A stretch of DNA of 64,000 bases from Simiduia sp. 21SJ11W-1 (GCF_024138675.1 NZ_CP090959.1:1388501-1452500), one strand, 5' to 3'. Counted from the first letter of the stretch, positions 34,058-45,523 are shown. Notes: a model not told the origin generated them from the sequence alone. A program made the numbers and translations.

Positions 34058-34169
34058 GGTAACCCCGCTCCCCCTTGTTATTTGGCCAAGGCTTATGGCC
34101 GTAGTTTTTAGGCTATAGCCTGTAGCCAGATGGGCTTTGCAGCTCCCCCTTACATCCGCTTATTATCAG

Positions 34170-34619
34170 CTATTTGTGTTTGGGCAATAAGTGTGTGCGG
34201 CTATGGCTCAGCAGGTCGTGCAGGGTTTGGCTGTCTTTATCAATTAGCGCCCAAAGATACCCCAGCCCCAGTGCCAGAGCCGAGGCCCACGCAAGCAGCC
34301 AGCGCGTAATGGCGGCCTTGACTGTCAGCCGCTTGCCCGTTGGGTCTAGCACGGCAATGCGCCAGGTTTTCATACCCAAGGTCTGGCCGGATTTCACCCA
34401 GAAAAAAACAAAGTACAACGCCAGCAACAGCAGCCAGCCAATAAAGCCGGGCCAGCCCAGGTTGGCTTTTTCGCCTTCGGCCAGCACATAGCCAAACACC
34501 GCCACCTTGGCCCACAAAAATGCGGCCCCATAGGCAATGCTCACGGCAATCACTAACAGGAAATCGTAAAGCATGGCGCCCAGACGGCGCAGCAGCGAGG
34601 GGTATTGAATGTCGGTCAT
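34170..34619 (-). CDS. RDD family membrane protein
   Basis: 149-aa membrane protein of the RDD family with three hydrophobic segments ('MLYDFLLVIAVSIAYGAAFLW', 'GWPGFIGWLLLLALYFVFFW', 'ITRWLLAWASALALGLGYLWALI'). Family residues are visible in 'RRLGAMLYDFLL', 'GQTLGMKTWRIAVLD' and 'LIDKDSQTLHDLLS'. The start at 34619 overlaps the stop of the FHA-cyclase gene by 4 bp (ATGA), so the two are translationally coupled. RDD proteins have been linked to ion or small-molecule transport, without consensus. Confidence 0.85.
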   Translation of the reverse strand: MTDIQYPSLLRRLGAMLYDFLLVIAVSIAYGAAFLWAKVAVFGYVLAEGEKANLGWPGFIGWLLLLALYFVFFWVKSGQTLGMKTWRIAVLDPTGKRLTVKAAITRWLLAWASALALGLGYLWALIDKDSQTLHDLLSHSRTHLLPKHK

Positions 34620-35509
34620 GAGTGCGCTTGCAGGCTTCGGTAAGTGAGGGTTAGGGGGGAATCGGCTGCCGGTGATCCGAGGCAAATCAGGCCGCAGCCT
34701 TCAAGGGGCAGTTCTTCACGGCGCAGGTAAATCTCGCGCTGGCCTTCCGGGGTAACGTAGGTGCCATTGGTGGAGTGATCCACCAGTACGAATTTGCCTC
34801 GGCGGTACAACAGGTGGCAATGCTCGCGCGAGGCTAGCGGCGTGTCTACCACCTGGGTGTTGCTCGCGGCCCGGCCGAAATAGAATGGCGTGTGCTCGGG
34901 TGCAATAACGGCTTTGATATTGGGCCCAAATACTTCCATCGCCTGACGCTGTACTTGCTGGGTGGTGTGAATTAACGACATCACTTGCGTGGCCTGGTGC
35001 TCAGTGCGCGCAGGCTGCCATTGGGCGCGGTAGATTACGCTGCGCTCGGCACCGCCCTTAAGGGCTACCCGGTCGAATTCGCTGCACAGTGCCTGTTGGG
35101 GTGCGGGTAGGGCGGCAAACATGCGGGCAGAGAGGATTATCTCTTCGGCCCGTGCCACCTTGGCCACAAAGGCTGCATCGTTCACGGTTTCGCCAAACAG
35201 GTCGTTATCGGCCTCGATCACTTCCCCGTAGCAAAGTCCGATACGCAGCTGCAGCGAGCCCTCAAGCGTCAGCCGTTGAATGTCTGTTGCTGCCTGTAAG
35301 CCATTGCCAGGCTTGCTAAAGCACGCCATGACTTCATCGCCGATGGTTTTTATCAGCACCCCTTGGTGCTTGGCGATAATGGCAGTGGCCGACTGCAGCA
35401 ATTGTCTTATTTTGAACTCGGCAGCGTGATTGCCCAGCTCTTTGTAGAGGCTGGAACTACCACACACGTCGGCAAACATTACCGCGCACTGTCGAGAGGA
35501 ATTGGGCAT
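34616..35509 (-). CDS. Class III nucleotide cyclase-like protein with FHA domain
   Basis: 297-aa cytosolic protein. Residues about 5-165 form a class III cyclase homology domain: metal-binding Asp in 'VMFADVCGSSSLY', Lys and second Asp in 'IKTIGDEVMACF', and 'GETVNDAAFVAK' in place of the usual VNxAAR stretch. The transition-state Asn is present but the following Arg is Phe, so catalysis may be weak or lost. Residues about 195-290 are an FHA phosphothreonine-binding domain ('FYFGRAASN', 'ASREHCHLLYRRGKFVLVDHSTNGTYV'). The pairing suggests a link to Ser/Thr kinase signalling; the only such kinase seen here is at 1413-4109. Operon with the RDD gene. Confidence 0.87.
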   Translation of the reverse strand: MPNSSRQCAVMFADVCGSSSLYKELGNHAAEFKIRQLLQSATAIIAKHQGVLIKTIGDEVMACFSKPGNGLQAATDIQRLTLEGSLQLRIGLCYGEVIEADNDLFGETVNDAAFVAKVARAEEIILSARMFAALPAPQQALCSEFDRVALKGGAERSVIYRAQWQPARTEHQATQVMSLIHTTQQVQRQAMEVFGPNIKAVIAPEHTPFYFGRAASNTQVVDTPLASREHCHLLYRRGKFVLVDHSTNGTYVTPEGQREIYLRREELPLEGCGLICLGSPAADSPLTLTYRSLQAHS

Positions 35510-35719
35510 GCAGGCTACTCAACGATGAAAGTGGCAATTATGAAGGCAAGTGGTGCCGGTTACAATTCATGGGCTAGCGCCTTGCCGCCAAGACCGGGAT
35601 GCAATTCACCCGTTGTGTGCCGGAGTTTGCTATCCTGCTGGCCACACACTGTTCAGTGAGTGCCCGTTTCTTGGCGCACAGTACGCGCGGCGGGTTAAAC
35701 AGCGAAAAGGAGAAGCGAG

Positions 35720-36217
35720 ATGGCGACTGTAACTTTGCATGGAAATCCCTTTGAAACCGTAGGGTCTTTGCCGGAGGTGGGCAGCCAGGCACCCGGCTTT
35801 ACCCTGGCCAAGGCTGATCTTTCGGATGTATCGCTCGGTGATTTCACCGGCAAGCGCGTTGTGCTGAATATCTTCCCATCCATTGATACGCCCACTTGTG
35901 CCACATCAGTGCGTGAATTCAACAGCAAGGCCGCGGCTGCAGATAACGTTGCAGTGCTGTGTGTATCGGCAGATTTACCCTTTGCCTTGGGCCGTTTTTG
36001 TGGTGCCGAAGGTATTACCAATGTGGTGCCGGCCTCCAGTTTCCGCTCAAGCTTTGGTGATGACTATGGGGTTGCCTTTAAAACCGGCCCGCTAACAAAA
36101 TTGTTGTCGCGTGCGGTGGTGGTAATTAATGAAGACGGCAAAGTGGTTTACACCCAGCAAGTTGCTGAAACCGGTGACGAACCCGATTACGAGGCCGCCC
36201 TCAACGCTTTGAGCTAG
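35720..36217 (+). CDS. tpx: Thiol peroxidase
   Basis: Atypical 2-Cys peroxiredoxin that reduces hydrogen peroxide and lipid hydroperoxides using thioredoxin. 165 aa. Peroxidatic C60 in 'IDTPTCATSV' and resolving C94 in 'GRFCGAEG' are at the expected places. AAAAGGAG lies ahead of the ATG. It is divergent from the FHA-cyclase gene and convergent with the GGDEF gene, whose 3' end overlaps its last 17 bp. Confidence 0.97.
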   Translation: MATVTLHGNPFETVGSLPEVGSQAPGFTLAKADLSDVSLGDFTGKRVVLNIFPSIDTPTCATSVREFNSKAAAADNVAVLCVSADLPFALGRFCGAEGITNVVPASSFRSSFGDDYGVAFKTGPLTKLLSRAVVVINEDGKVVYTQQVAETGDEPDYEAALNALS

Positions 36218-37643
36218 GCCCTTGTAATACTTGTTCACCCAAAGCCCCGGCAGGGGCTTTTTTATTGCCATTTTTTTGTGTGTACATGGCGTGATCTGCG
36301 GTGGCAATGAGTTGATCGAAGTTGCGGCCTTGGTCGGGAAACAGGGCAACGCCCAGGCTCGCCGAAGTGTACAGGGTGTGTTTTTTATACTCGATTGGGT
36401 GTGACAGCGCGTGCGTTAATTTCGTAACAATTTTTTCCGTTGGGGTGGTGATGGTGTGGTCGGGCAGAATAATTACAAATTCATCACCCCCTATACGGCA
36501 CACCATGTCGTTGCTTCTGAGCGCCTCCTGTAAACGCTTTACCGATGTGCAAAGCACCTTGTCGCCGGCAGCGTGGCCGTAAGTATCGTTAATGGGCTTG
36601 AAGTCGTTGAAATCTAAAAACACCAATGCAATGCGGCTGCCATTGCGCTCCGCGGCACGAGCACACAGTTGGAAATAGTCGCGCCCGCGGCGCAGGTTGG
36701 CGGCCCCTGTGAGGGTATCTTTGCCCGCCATCTCCTGAAGTGCCGTAATTTTTGCATTTATTTTGGTGGCCATGCGAATAAATGCATTTTCCAGCTGCCC
36801 CAGTTCATCGGTGCGGTTGCTTGCCTTGGGGAAGTTAAAGCGCGCACTTTCAATACCTTGTACCCATTGAAGAAGTGCGGCCAGGGGCGCTGCAAATTGC
36901 CTGCGCAAATCCACAAATACATAAATTGAAAATGCCACTGAAGCTGCCAGTACACAGGCCGCCAAAATGAAATACCGATGTTGTAAATGTTGGGCGCGCT
37001 TAACGGCAAGGGCAGTGCGCGTATCAACGGATTCATAAAACAATTGAATGGGTTTCATGATGCGCGCTTTGGCATCGTGGTAGGCGCGATTAAACACCAA
37101 TTGCGTGGCGTTGGCCTGCAGTGCAGGTGTAATGTTGGGTGGCTGTTGATTTGCCAGTGCGTGGTATTTATCCATCAATAACATCGCTTGATCTTCAATG
37201 CGAACAAGCGCGTCAGATTCACGTTTGGCTTGCGCAAGCAGCGAAAGCTCCGAATCGGTAAATTCGGCCGCCTGGATTTTTTGAATTAACGGTGTGGCAG
37301 CAGGGCCGTTCAGGTGTTCTGGCACTTCTTCAGACACCAGGTGCCAGTAAATTCGATTGTACTTTTCAGGCTGTTGGGTGGTGCCGTTACGAATATCGTG
37401 AATTTGCTGGAAGTAGTGGTAGTAGCGTCGATCACCGGTAACCACATAGCTGCGCACCATGCGCGTGAGATCATCTGAGCTGCGGCGCAATTCATCGGCC
37501 AGTTGGTAAGAGGTAAACCTCTCTGTCTGGGCCTGATTTAGCGCAAGCGTCGCCTTAAAGGCCAGGGCAATGCTTGTGACTAATCCACATAACAACAAGC
37601 CCGCCAATAGAAAGAATACGCCGAGTCGCGTTGCAATCGTCAT
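36201..37643 (-). CDS. Membrane diguanylate cyclase (GGDEF)
   Basis: 480-aa c-di-GMP synthase. Membrane helix at about 8-28, periplasmic sensor region to about 220, second helix at about 226-246, a HAMP-like segment, then GGDEF from about 305. The active-site motif is 'RIGGDEFVIILPD', and 'RSND' five residues before it is an intact inhibitory I-site, so product feedback is expected. No EAL domain. The signal is unknown. The last 17 bp overlap the convergent tpx gene, and the tpx terminator lies inside this coding sequence. Confidence 0.93.
   Translation of the reverse strand: MTIATRLGVFFLLAGLLLCGLVTSIALAFKATLALNQAQTERFTSYQLADELRRSSDDLTRMVRSYVVTGDRRYYHYFQQIHDIRNGTTQQPEKYNRIYWHLVSEEVPEHLNGPAATPLIQKIQAAEFTDSELSLLAQAKRESDALVRIEDQAMLLMDKYHALANQQPPNITPALQANATQLVFNRAYHDAKARIMKPIQLFYESVDTRTALAVKRAQHLQHRYFILAACVLAASVAFSIYVFVDLRRQFAAPLAALLQWVQGIESARFNFPKASNRTDELGQLENAFIRMATKINAKITALQEMAGKDTLTGAANLRRGRDYFQLCARAAERNGSRIALVFLDFNDFKPINDTYGHAAGDKVLCTSVKRLQEALRSNDMVCRIGGDEFVIILPDHTITTPTEKIVTKLTHALSHPIEYKKHTLYTSASLGVALFPDQGRNFDQLIATADHAMYTQKNGNKKAPAGALGEQVLQGPSSKR
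36241..36263 (+). terminator. tpx terminator embedded in GGDEF coding sequence
   Basis: AAAGCCCC (36241-36248), loop GGCA, GGGGCTTT (36253-36260) then more T's. It lies 23 bp after the tpx stop and inside the last codons of the convergent GGDEF gene. Confidence 0.8.
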
Positions 37644-37806
37644 GGGCGTTCATTTGCTTAAGATGATTTTAACGCCATCCAGTATACCCAAGGGACGCGG
37701 GCCAGCTGCTAATCCATTTGTAATGTCGCCGGTAGGCGCTTATAACTTTCCGGGCGGTTGTTATGTGGCCGGAATCGGGGCAAGTTTGAGGTATTTCAGA
37801 GGCTAC

Positions 37807-37833
37807 AAAAAAGCCCCGCCCAATGGGCGAGGC
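37807..37833 (-). terminator. Terminator of tRNA-Leu
   Basis: On the minus strand GCCTCGCCC, loop ATT, GGGCGGGGC (with one U-G pair) is followed by six T's. It lies 8 bp beyond the tRNA 3' end. The gap 37644-37806 between this and the GGDEF start holds no supported gene. Confidence 0.85.
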
Positions 37834-37841
37834 TTTTGTGT

Positions 37842-37928
37842 TGGTACCAGAGGCCGGACTCGAACCGGCACGCTTTTAAGGGCGGGGGATTTTGAATCCC
37901 CTGTGTCTACCAATTTCACCACTCTGGC
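37842..37928 (-). tRNA. tRNA-Leu (anticodon CAA)
   Basis: 87-nt class II tRNA on the minus strand. The acceptor stem GCCAGAG pairs with CTCTGGT, the anticodon stem GGGGA/TCCCC encloses the loop TTCAAAA (anticodon CAA, reads UUG), and a long variable arm and the T-arm GTTCGAGTC are present. CCA is encoded. Stand-alone gene with its own terminator. Confidence 0.95.
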
Positions 37929-38110
37929 TTAATTCGTTTTCAAGGGCGCAGGGCCTTGAGAGAGCGTGATTATAGCGGCGACTTTCTGCCCGTCAACCGA
38001 TTTTATATGCCAGCGCCAAGATTTTGCCGGCGGGCGGGAATTGGCGCGGCAGGCCTTTTGCTATACCCTTGCCGTCCTTTTTTATTAACTGATCAGATAT
38101 TAACCACGCC

Positions 38111-40334
<2,224 letters not shown>

Positions 40335-40436
40335 CGCCAACCTTGCAATCGGGTGACAGTGCCCATATTACGGTCAAAGACAATAATAAGACGCCAAGCG
40401 TTGGTCTGATCAAAAAGTGCACAACTCAAAATAACT

Positions 40437-40452
40437 GGGCGCCCGGGCGCCC
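40437..40452. repeat. 16-bp perfect GC palindrome before secD
   Basis: GGGCGCCCGGGCGCCC is perfectly self-complementary and ends 15 bp before the secD ATG (40468). In RNA the unpaired loop would be small, so either a tight hairpin close to the ribosome-binding region or a protein site is possible. Confidence 0.7.
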
Positions 40453-40467
40453 GCGACGGAAACCACT

Positions 40468-42342
40468 ATGTTGAATCGCTACCCTCTGTGGAAGAATCTG
40501 CTGGTTTTGGCAGTTATCGCCATGGCCTTTGTTTTTGCCATGCCCAACCTCTACGCGCCAGATCCGGCGGTGCAAATCTCCGGTGAATCCAGTGCCATGG
40601 AGCTGGATGAAGCTGTGCTCAATCAAGCTACCAAGGCGCTTACCGAAGAGGGGATAGACCACTTCGGCGAAACCGTGACGGAAAAAGCGGCGTTGATCCG
40701 CTTAACCAAAGCCGAAGACCAGCTGCCCGCCAAGCGCATTATCCAGCGCGCCTTGGGCGACAGCTATGTGGTAGCGCTCAACATGGCCCCCACCACGCCC
40801 GATTGGCTCACAGCGCTAGGGGCAGGCCCCATGAAGCTTGGCCTGGATTTATCCGGTGGTGTGCACTTTTTGATGGAGGTAGATACCGCCTCGGCCATCG
40901 CCAAGCGCCAGGAATCGAGCATTGCAGAATTCAAAGGCAAGCTGCGTGAAGAGCGCATTCGCTATGTGTCTGTGGATTTAAGCAAAGCCGGCGTGATTAG
41001 CGCGGTGTTCCGCTCGGCCGAAGATCGCGATGCCGCCGCCGCTATTTTCCGCAAAGATTTTGCAGATTTGGCCCGCGACACCGAAGATCGCGACGATGGC
41101 ACCTTTGCCGTTACCGCCACCTATACCGAAGCCGCCATTCGTGAAATCGAAAACTACGCGGTAAGCCAAAACTTAACCACGCTGCGCAACCGCGTGAACG
41201 AGTTGGGCGTTTCCGAGCCCATTGTGCAGCGCCAGGGGCGCAACCGTATTGTGGTGGAGTTGCCCGGCGTACAGGATACAGCCGAGGCCAAACGCGTAAT
41301 TGGTAAAACCGCCAATCTCGAGTTTCGTTTGGAGGCCAAGCCAAGCGAGCTGGTAACCAACAAAGAGCAGTTTGATTTCAGAAGTGAAGCCGATCAGCGC
41401 CGCACCGGTGGTGCATTTCTTGAGCGCCAGCTGATTATTTCGGGCGATCACGTAAGCGGCGCGCAGAGCAGCTTCGACCCTGAAACCAACCAGCCCCAGG
41501 TAAACATCAACCTCGATAGCGCCGGCGGCGCCAAAATGCACCGCTCTACACGTTCAAATGTTGGGCGCCGCATGGGTGTATTGTTTATTGAATACAAAAC
41601 CCGCCTGGATCGCAGCATCAACGAGGCCGGTGAAGAAGTGGTGACGCCGCGCCAGATTGTTGAGAAGAAAATAATCTCGCTGGCCACCATTCAAAGTGCG
41701 CTAGGAGTGCAGTTTCGTATTACCGGGCTGGATAACGTAGCCGAAGCCTCAGAGCTTGCGTTGCTCTTGCGTTCCGGTGCCTTGGCGGCGCCTATGTATT
41801 TCGTGGAAGAGCGCACTATTGGCCCGTCGCTGGGTGCTGAAAATATTCGCGTAGGTGTGCTGTCTGTACAGATTGCCTTTGCCATCGTGCTGGTGTTCAT
41901 GCTGCTTTACTACAAGGTGTTCGGCATTGCGGCCAACATTGCACTGGCGGCAAACGTGATATTGCTGGCTGCGTGTATGTCTATGTTGGGCGCAACACTT
42001 ACGCTGCCCGGTATTGCCGGTATTGTGTTGACCGTGGGTATGGCGGTAGATGCCAACGTGCTGATTTTCTCGCGCATTAAAGAGGAGGTGGCCAATGGCT
42101 TGCCGGTACAAACCTCTATTAATGCCGGCTATGAGCGCGCCTTTACTACCATTTTGGATGCCAATATCACCACCCTGATTGTGGCGGTTATTTTGTATGC
42201 CATTGGTACCGGCCCGGTGAAAGGGTTTGCGGTAACGCTAAGCCTCGGTATTTTAACCTCGATGTTTACGGCCATTATGGTGTCGCGCATGGTGATCAAC
42301 ACCATTTACGGCGGCCGCAACGTTAAGAAGCTGTGGATCTGA
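40468..42342 (+). CDS. secD: Protein translocase subunit SecD
   Basis: RND-family component of the SecDF complex, which uses the proton gradient to pull exported proteins into the periplasm after SecA-driven translocation. 624 aa: membrane helix at about 8-26, large periplasmic region with 'LDLSGGVHFLMEVD', then a block of five membrane helices ('IGPSLGAENIRVGVLSVQIAFAIV', 'GMAVDANVLIFSRIKEE', 'GTGPVKGFAVTLSLGILTSMFTAI'). The D in 'GMAVDANVLIF' is the conserved proton-relay residue. secF follows 10 bp downstream. No yajC gene precedes it. Confidence 0.97.
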   Translation: MLNRYPLWKNLLVLAVIAMAFVFAMPNLYAPDPAVQISGESSAMELDEAVLNQATKALTEEGIDHFGETVTEKAALIRLTKAEDQLPAKRIIQRALGDSYVVALNMAPTTPDWLTALGAGPMKLGLDLSGGVHFLMEVDTASAIAKRQESSIAEFKGKLREERIRYVSVDLSKAGVISAVFRSAEDRDAAAAIFRKDFADLARDTEDRDDGTFAVTATYTEAAIREIENYAVSQNLTTLRNRVNELGVSEPIVQRQGRNRIVVELPGVQDTAEAKRVIGKTANLEFRLEAKPSELVTNKEQFDFRSEADQRRTGGAFLERQLIISGDHVSGAQSSFDPETNQPQVNINLDSAGGAKMHRSTRSNVGRRMGVLFIEYKTRLDRSINEAGEEVVTPRQIVEKKIISLATIQSALGVQFRITGLDNVAEASELALLLRSGALAAPMYFVEERTIGPSLGAENIRVGVLSVQIAFAIVLVFMLLYYKVFGIAANIALAANVILLAACMSMLGATLTLPGIAGIVLTVGMAVDANVLIFSRIKEEVANGLPVQTSINAGYERAFTTILDANITTLIVAVILYAIGTGPVKGFAVTLSLGILTSMFTAIMVSRMVINTIYGGRNVKKLWI

Positions 42343-42352
42343 GGAACTGACC

Positions 42353-43279
42353 ATGATGACTATTGCAAAGAAAACAATTAATTTCATGGGCGCACGCCTG
42401 GTTGCCACGGTGATCTCTGGCCTGTTGATTCTCGGTTCAATCGGCTCGCTGGCGGTTAACGGTTTGGCCTTCGGGCTGGATTTTACCGGCGGTGTGCAAA
42501 TTGAAGTGCGTTACGAGCACAAGGCCGATCTTGAAAAAATCCGCGGCATTTTAACGGATGCCGATTACAGCAACGTGGTGGTGGTGAACTTCGGTTCCGA
42601 TGAAGACGTGCTGATTCGCATGCAGCAAGATTTTGAAGAAAGCCTTGGCGATGAAGTGCTGGGTCTGTTGAAGGCTGAAGAGCCCGGCCAGATTCAGTTG
42701 CGTCGTGTGGAATTCGTGGGCCCACAGGTGGGCGAAGAGCTGCGTGATAGCGGTGGCATTGGCATGCTGTTTGCGCTGGCGGTGGTGATGGCCTATGTGG
42801 CCATGCGCTTTCAGTGGAAGTTCGCCCTGGCCGCTGTTGCTGCCTTGGCGCACGATGTGATTATTACCCTTGGCTTTTTCTCGATTATGCAAATCGGGTT
42901 TGATCTTTCGGTGCTGGCTGCGGTGCTGGCGGTGGTAGGTTACTCGCTTAACGACACCATTGTAGTGTTCGACCGCATTCGTGAAAACTTCCCGGTGCTG
43001 CGTAAAACCGAGCCCGTTGAGGTGGTAAACGTTTCGCTGACACAAACCCTTGACCGCACCTTAATGACATCCGGTACCACCTTGATTGTGTTGCTGGTGC
43101 TGTTTTTCTACGGCGGTGAGCTGTTAAGCGGATTCTCCTCTGCATTGCTTATAGGTATTGTGATTGGTACCTACTCCTCTATCTATGTGGCTTCAAACCT
43201 GCTGATGGGCTTGAAAATCACCAAGGAAGATTTGATGCCGCCAGAGAAAGAGGGCAGCGAAGTGGACGAAATGCCCTAG
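42353..43279 (+). CDS. secF: Protein translocase subunit SecF
   Basis: Partner of SecD, 308 aa with six membrane helices. 'FGLDFTGGVQIEVRYE' begins the periplasmic loop, and 'VVGYSLNDTIVVFDRIREN' is the transmembrane signature with the relay Asp. GAGGA precedes the ATG (42353; ATG 42356 is adjacent). A strong terminator follows. Confidence 0.97.
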   Translation: MMTIAKKTINFMGARLVATVISGLLILGSIGSLAVNGLAFGLDFTGGVQIEVRYEHKADLEKIRGILTDADYSNVVVVNFGSDEDVLIRMQQDFEESLGDEVLGLLKAEEPGQIQLRRVEFVGPQVGEELRDSGGIGMLFALAVVMAYVAMRFQWKFALAAVAALAHDVIITLGFFSIMQIGFDLSVLAAVLAVVGYSLNDTIVVFDRIRENFPVLRKTEPVEVVNVSLTQTLDRTLMTSGTTLIVLLVLFFYGGELLSGFSSALLIGIVIGTYSSIYVASNLLMGLKITKEDLMPPEKEGSEVDEMP

Positions 43280-43302
43280 TTGGGTTGCACTCTGATATGA
43301 TT

Positions 43303-43328
43303 AATGGCGGCCTTGGCCGCCATTTTTT
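43303..43328 (+). terminator. Rho-independent terminator after secF
   Basis: Perfect 10-bp stem AATGGCGGCC / GGCCGCCATT (43303-43312, 43315-43324) with a 2-nt TT apex (effectively a 4-nt loop) and a T-run to 43328. The next gene's frame opens immediately after it. Confidence 0.9.
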
Positions 43329-43370
43329 ATGGGCCCTGTGGCTGCCTTTTCATCTTTTGCGGCAATGACC

Positions 43371-45404
43371 ATGAGTGATTCAACCCGTTCCTCCAAAGAT
43401 CAAGCCCGATTGCGGTATTTGTCGCTCACGCCTGAGCAAGTGGAGGCGGCAAGCCCCGATGAGCTGCGCGATCGGGTGATTCGCTACCAACGTATTTTTC
43501 AGGGCAGCCAGTGCGGCTTTTGGGAGTGGAACCTCAAAAGCAACAAGCTGTATTGGGAGGGCGAGTTCTGGGATAAGCTCGGTTACGATCGCGCCGCACG
43601 CGCTGCCATAGACAGCGGGCAGGATCTGTTTGCCTTTGTACACCCTGAAGATGTCCACCTCATTCAAGAGGCCATTGAGGCGCATGTTATTGATGGCGTG
43701 CCCTACAATGTTATTTACCGCATTCGACGCGCCGACGGCAGTTTTTGTTGGACCCAGGCACGCGGGCTTTCCTATAAGGCTGAAAACGGCAAGGTGGCGT
43801 TTTTATCAGGCGTGAATTTTGATATTTCCGAGTTAAAAGCAACCGAAGATAAATTGCGCCAGAGTGAAGCGCGCCATGAGCGCATTATTGCCGCCTCTAA
43901 CGATGGTATTTGGGAGTGGAGCAGGGAAGATAAATCCCTGGATTTCTCCGCCCGCTGCTGGCAAATGCTGGGCTACGAAGAAAACGATGAAGTGTTAACC
44001 CAGGGCCGCAACCGATTGCAATTGTGGTATGACCTGATGCACCCGGAAGATGTGCCGCGCTTTAAGCAGATGTTGGCCGAGCACATAGGCCGCAATCGCC
44101 CCTTTGATATCGAATACCGCATGAAGGCTGTGGATGGCCGCTACCGCTGGATTAAGGGGCGTGGGTCTGCAGCGCTCAATGAGGCGGGTGAAGTGATCAG
44201 TATGGCGGGCAGCAATATGGATATCACCCTGCTGAAAGAGGCTGAAGAACGGGTGATGCTGGCCAAAGAGGGTGCCGAGCGCGCCAACCGGGCCAAGTCT
44301 GAGTTTTTGTCGAGCATGAGCCACGAGTTGCGCACACCGCTCAATGCCATTATGGGGTTTGCGCAGCTGTTTGATTACGACAACAACCTCAGCACTGAGC
44401 AGCTTGAAAATATTCGTGAAATTCGCAAGGCCGGCACCCACTTATTGCAGCTGATTAACGATGTGCTGGATTTGGCAAAAATCGAATCGGGCAAACTGTC
44501 GTTATCGCTAGAGCCGGTATTGCCTTCACGGGTAGTGCGCGAGTGTGTGCAACTGGTGCAATCTTTGGCGGAAACCCGTGCGGTAAAAATCAGTGTGGAT
44601 TTCCGCAAGTGGACAAACACCTACATTCACGCAGATGGCGTGCGCTTAAAGCAGGTGTTGTTAAATTTAATGAGCAATGCCATCAAATACAACCGCATGG
44701 GTGGCTCTGTGGAGGTGGTGTTTTTTATGCCCGACGATGGCCACATTCGCATCGGTGTGCGCGACACGGGCGTGGGTATTCCCAAATCCAAGTACAAGGA
44801 AATGTACCAGCCCTTCAATCGGCTGGGTGCAGAGGGCGGCAAAATTGAAGGCAGCGGTGTCGGTTTGGTGATTACGCGCAGGCTTATGGAAATGATGGGG
44901 GGCACCATCGATTTTGAAAGTCGCGAAGGCCAAGGCACCACCTTTTGGCTAACTTTCCAGATTTCCGAGCAGCAAGACCCCGAGCTGCCTGCGCACACCC
45001 ACACGCCGATCGCACGTGCAGAGCTTGAAATCACAAGCCTGCACCGGGTGCTTTACATCGAAGATAACCCGTCAAATATTCGTGTTATTCGCCAATTTTG
45101 CAGCCGCTTTGAGCAATTGCAGTTAGAGGTGGCCGAGGAGGCGTTTTTGGGCTTGTACAAGGCGCGAACCTTTTGCCCGGATGTCATTATTTTGGATATC
45201 AACCTGCCCGGTATGGACGGCTTTGAAGTGCTGGAGGTGTTAAAGGCCGACCCGGCTACAGCCTCAATTCCCGTGGTGGCGCTCTCTGCCAATGCCATGA
45301 GTTTTGATATCGAGCGCGGGCGCAAGGCGGGCTTTTTTGAATACCTAACCAAGCCCATTGATATTAACGCGCTGATTCACACGCTAAACAAGTTGGTGAG
45401 CTAA
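43371..45404 (+). CDS. Soluble hybrid histidine kinase (PAS-PAS-HK-REC)
   Basis: Two-component hybrid sensor without membrane helices, so it senses a cytosolic signal. 677 aa from ATG 43371; the frame opens at ATG 43329, but that codon abuts the secF terminator T-run and has no ribosome-binding site, and ATG 43365 is also possible. Two PAS/PAC domains (about 35-150 and 165-285) precede a coiled linker, HisKA with H318 in 'MSHELRTPLNAIMGFAQ', an HATPase ('LLNLMSNAIKYN', 'DTGVGIP', 'EGSGVGLVITRRL'), and a C-terminal receiver with D609 in 'VIILDINLPGMDGFEV'. No output regulator is adjacent. Confidence 0.93.
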   Translation: MSDSTRSSKDQARLRYLSLTPEQVEAASPDELRDRVIRYQRIFQGSQCGFWEWNLKSNKLYWEGEFWDKLGYDRAARAAIDSGQDLFAFVHPEDVHLIQEAIEAHVIDGVPYNVIYRIRRADGSFCWTQARGLSYKAENGKVAFLSGVNFDISELKATEDKLRQSEARHERIIAASNDGIWEWSREDKSLDFSARCWQMLGYEENDEVLTQGRNRLQLWYDLMHPEDVPRFKQMLAEHIGRNRPFDIEYRMKAVDGRYRWIKGRGSAALNEAGEVISMAGSNMDITLLKEAEERVMLAKEGAERANRAKSEFLSSMSHELRTPLNAIMGFAQLFDYDNNLSTEQLENIREIRKAGTHLLQLINDVLDLAKIESGKLSLSLEPVLPSRVVRECVQLVQSLAETRAVKISVDFRKWTNTYIHADGVRLKQVLLNLMSNAIKYNRMGGSVEVVFFMPDDGHIRIGVRDTGVGIPKSKYKEMYQPFNRLGAEGGKIEGSGVGLVITRRLMEMMGGTIDFESREGQGTTFWLTFQISEQQDPELPAHTHTPIARAELEITSLHRVLYIEDNPSNIRVIRQFCSRFEQLQLEVAEEAFLGLYKARTFCPDVIILDINLPGMDGFEVLEVLKADPATASIPVVALSANAMSFDIERGRKAGFFEYLTKPIDINALIHTLNKLVS

Positions 45405-45430
45405 GGCGCGCCTTGGTTGTGAGTGGTGAT

Positions 45431-45478
45431 CGCAGTCGTGAACTGCGGGTTGGCTGCCGCATTCCCTTGCTGGCAGCC
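45431..45478. other. Two adjacent hairpins between convergent genes
   Basis: CGCAGT/ACTGCG (45431-45447) and GGCTGCC/GGCAGCC (45452-45478) lie in the 119-bp gap between the hybrid kinase and suhB. No T-tract follows either, so they are at best weak or Rho-assisted termination signals. Confidence 0.3.
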
Positions 45479-45523
45479 CGGTAGGCATAGCTAATTGCAG
45501 GTGTGTACAGCTTCTGGTGCGGG

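Noticed and set aside
34112..34121. Palindrome GGCTATAGCC between the zinc-ribbon and RDD genes, considered as a terminator
   Set aside because: The T-run is on the wrong side for plus-strand transcripts, and on the minus strand A's rather than T's follow.
37570..37932. Plus-strand frame across the GGDEF start and tRNA-Leu
   Set aside because: It runs antisense through the tRNA and its terminator and has no protein features.
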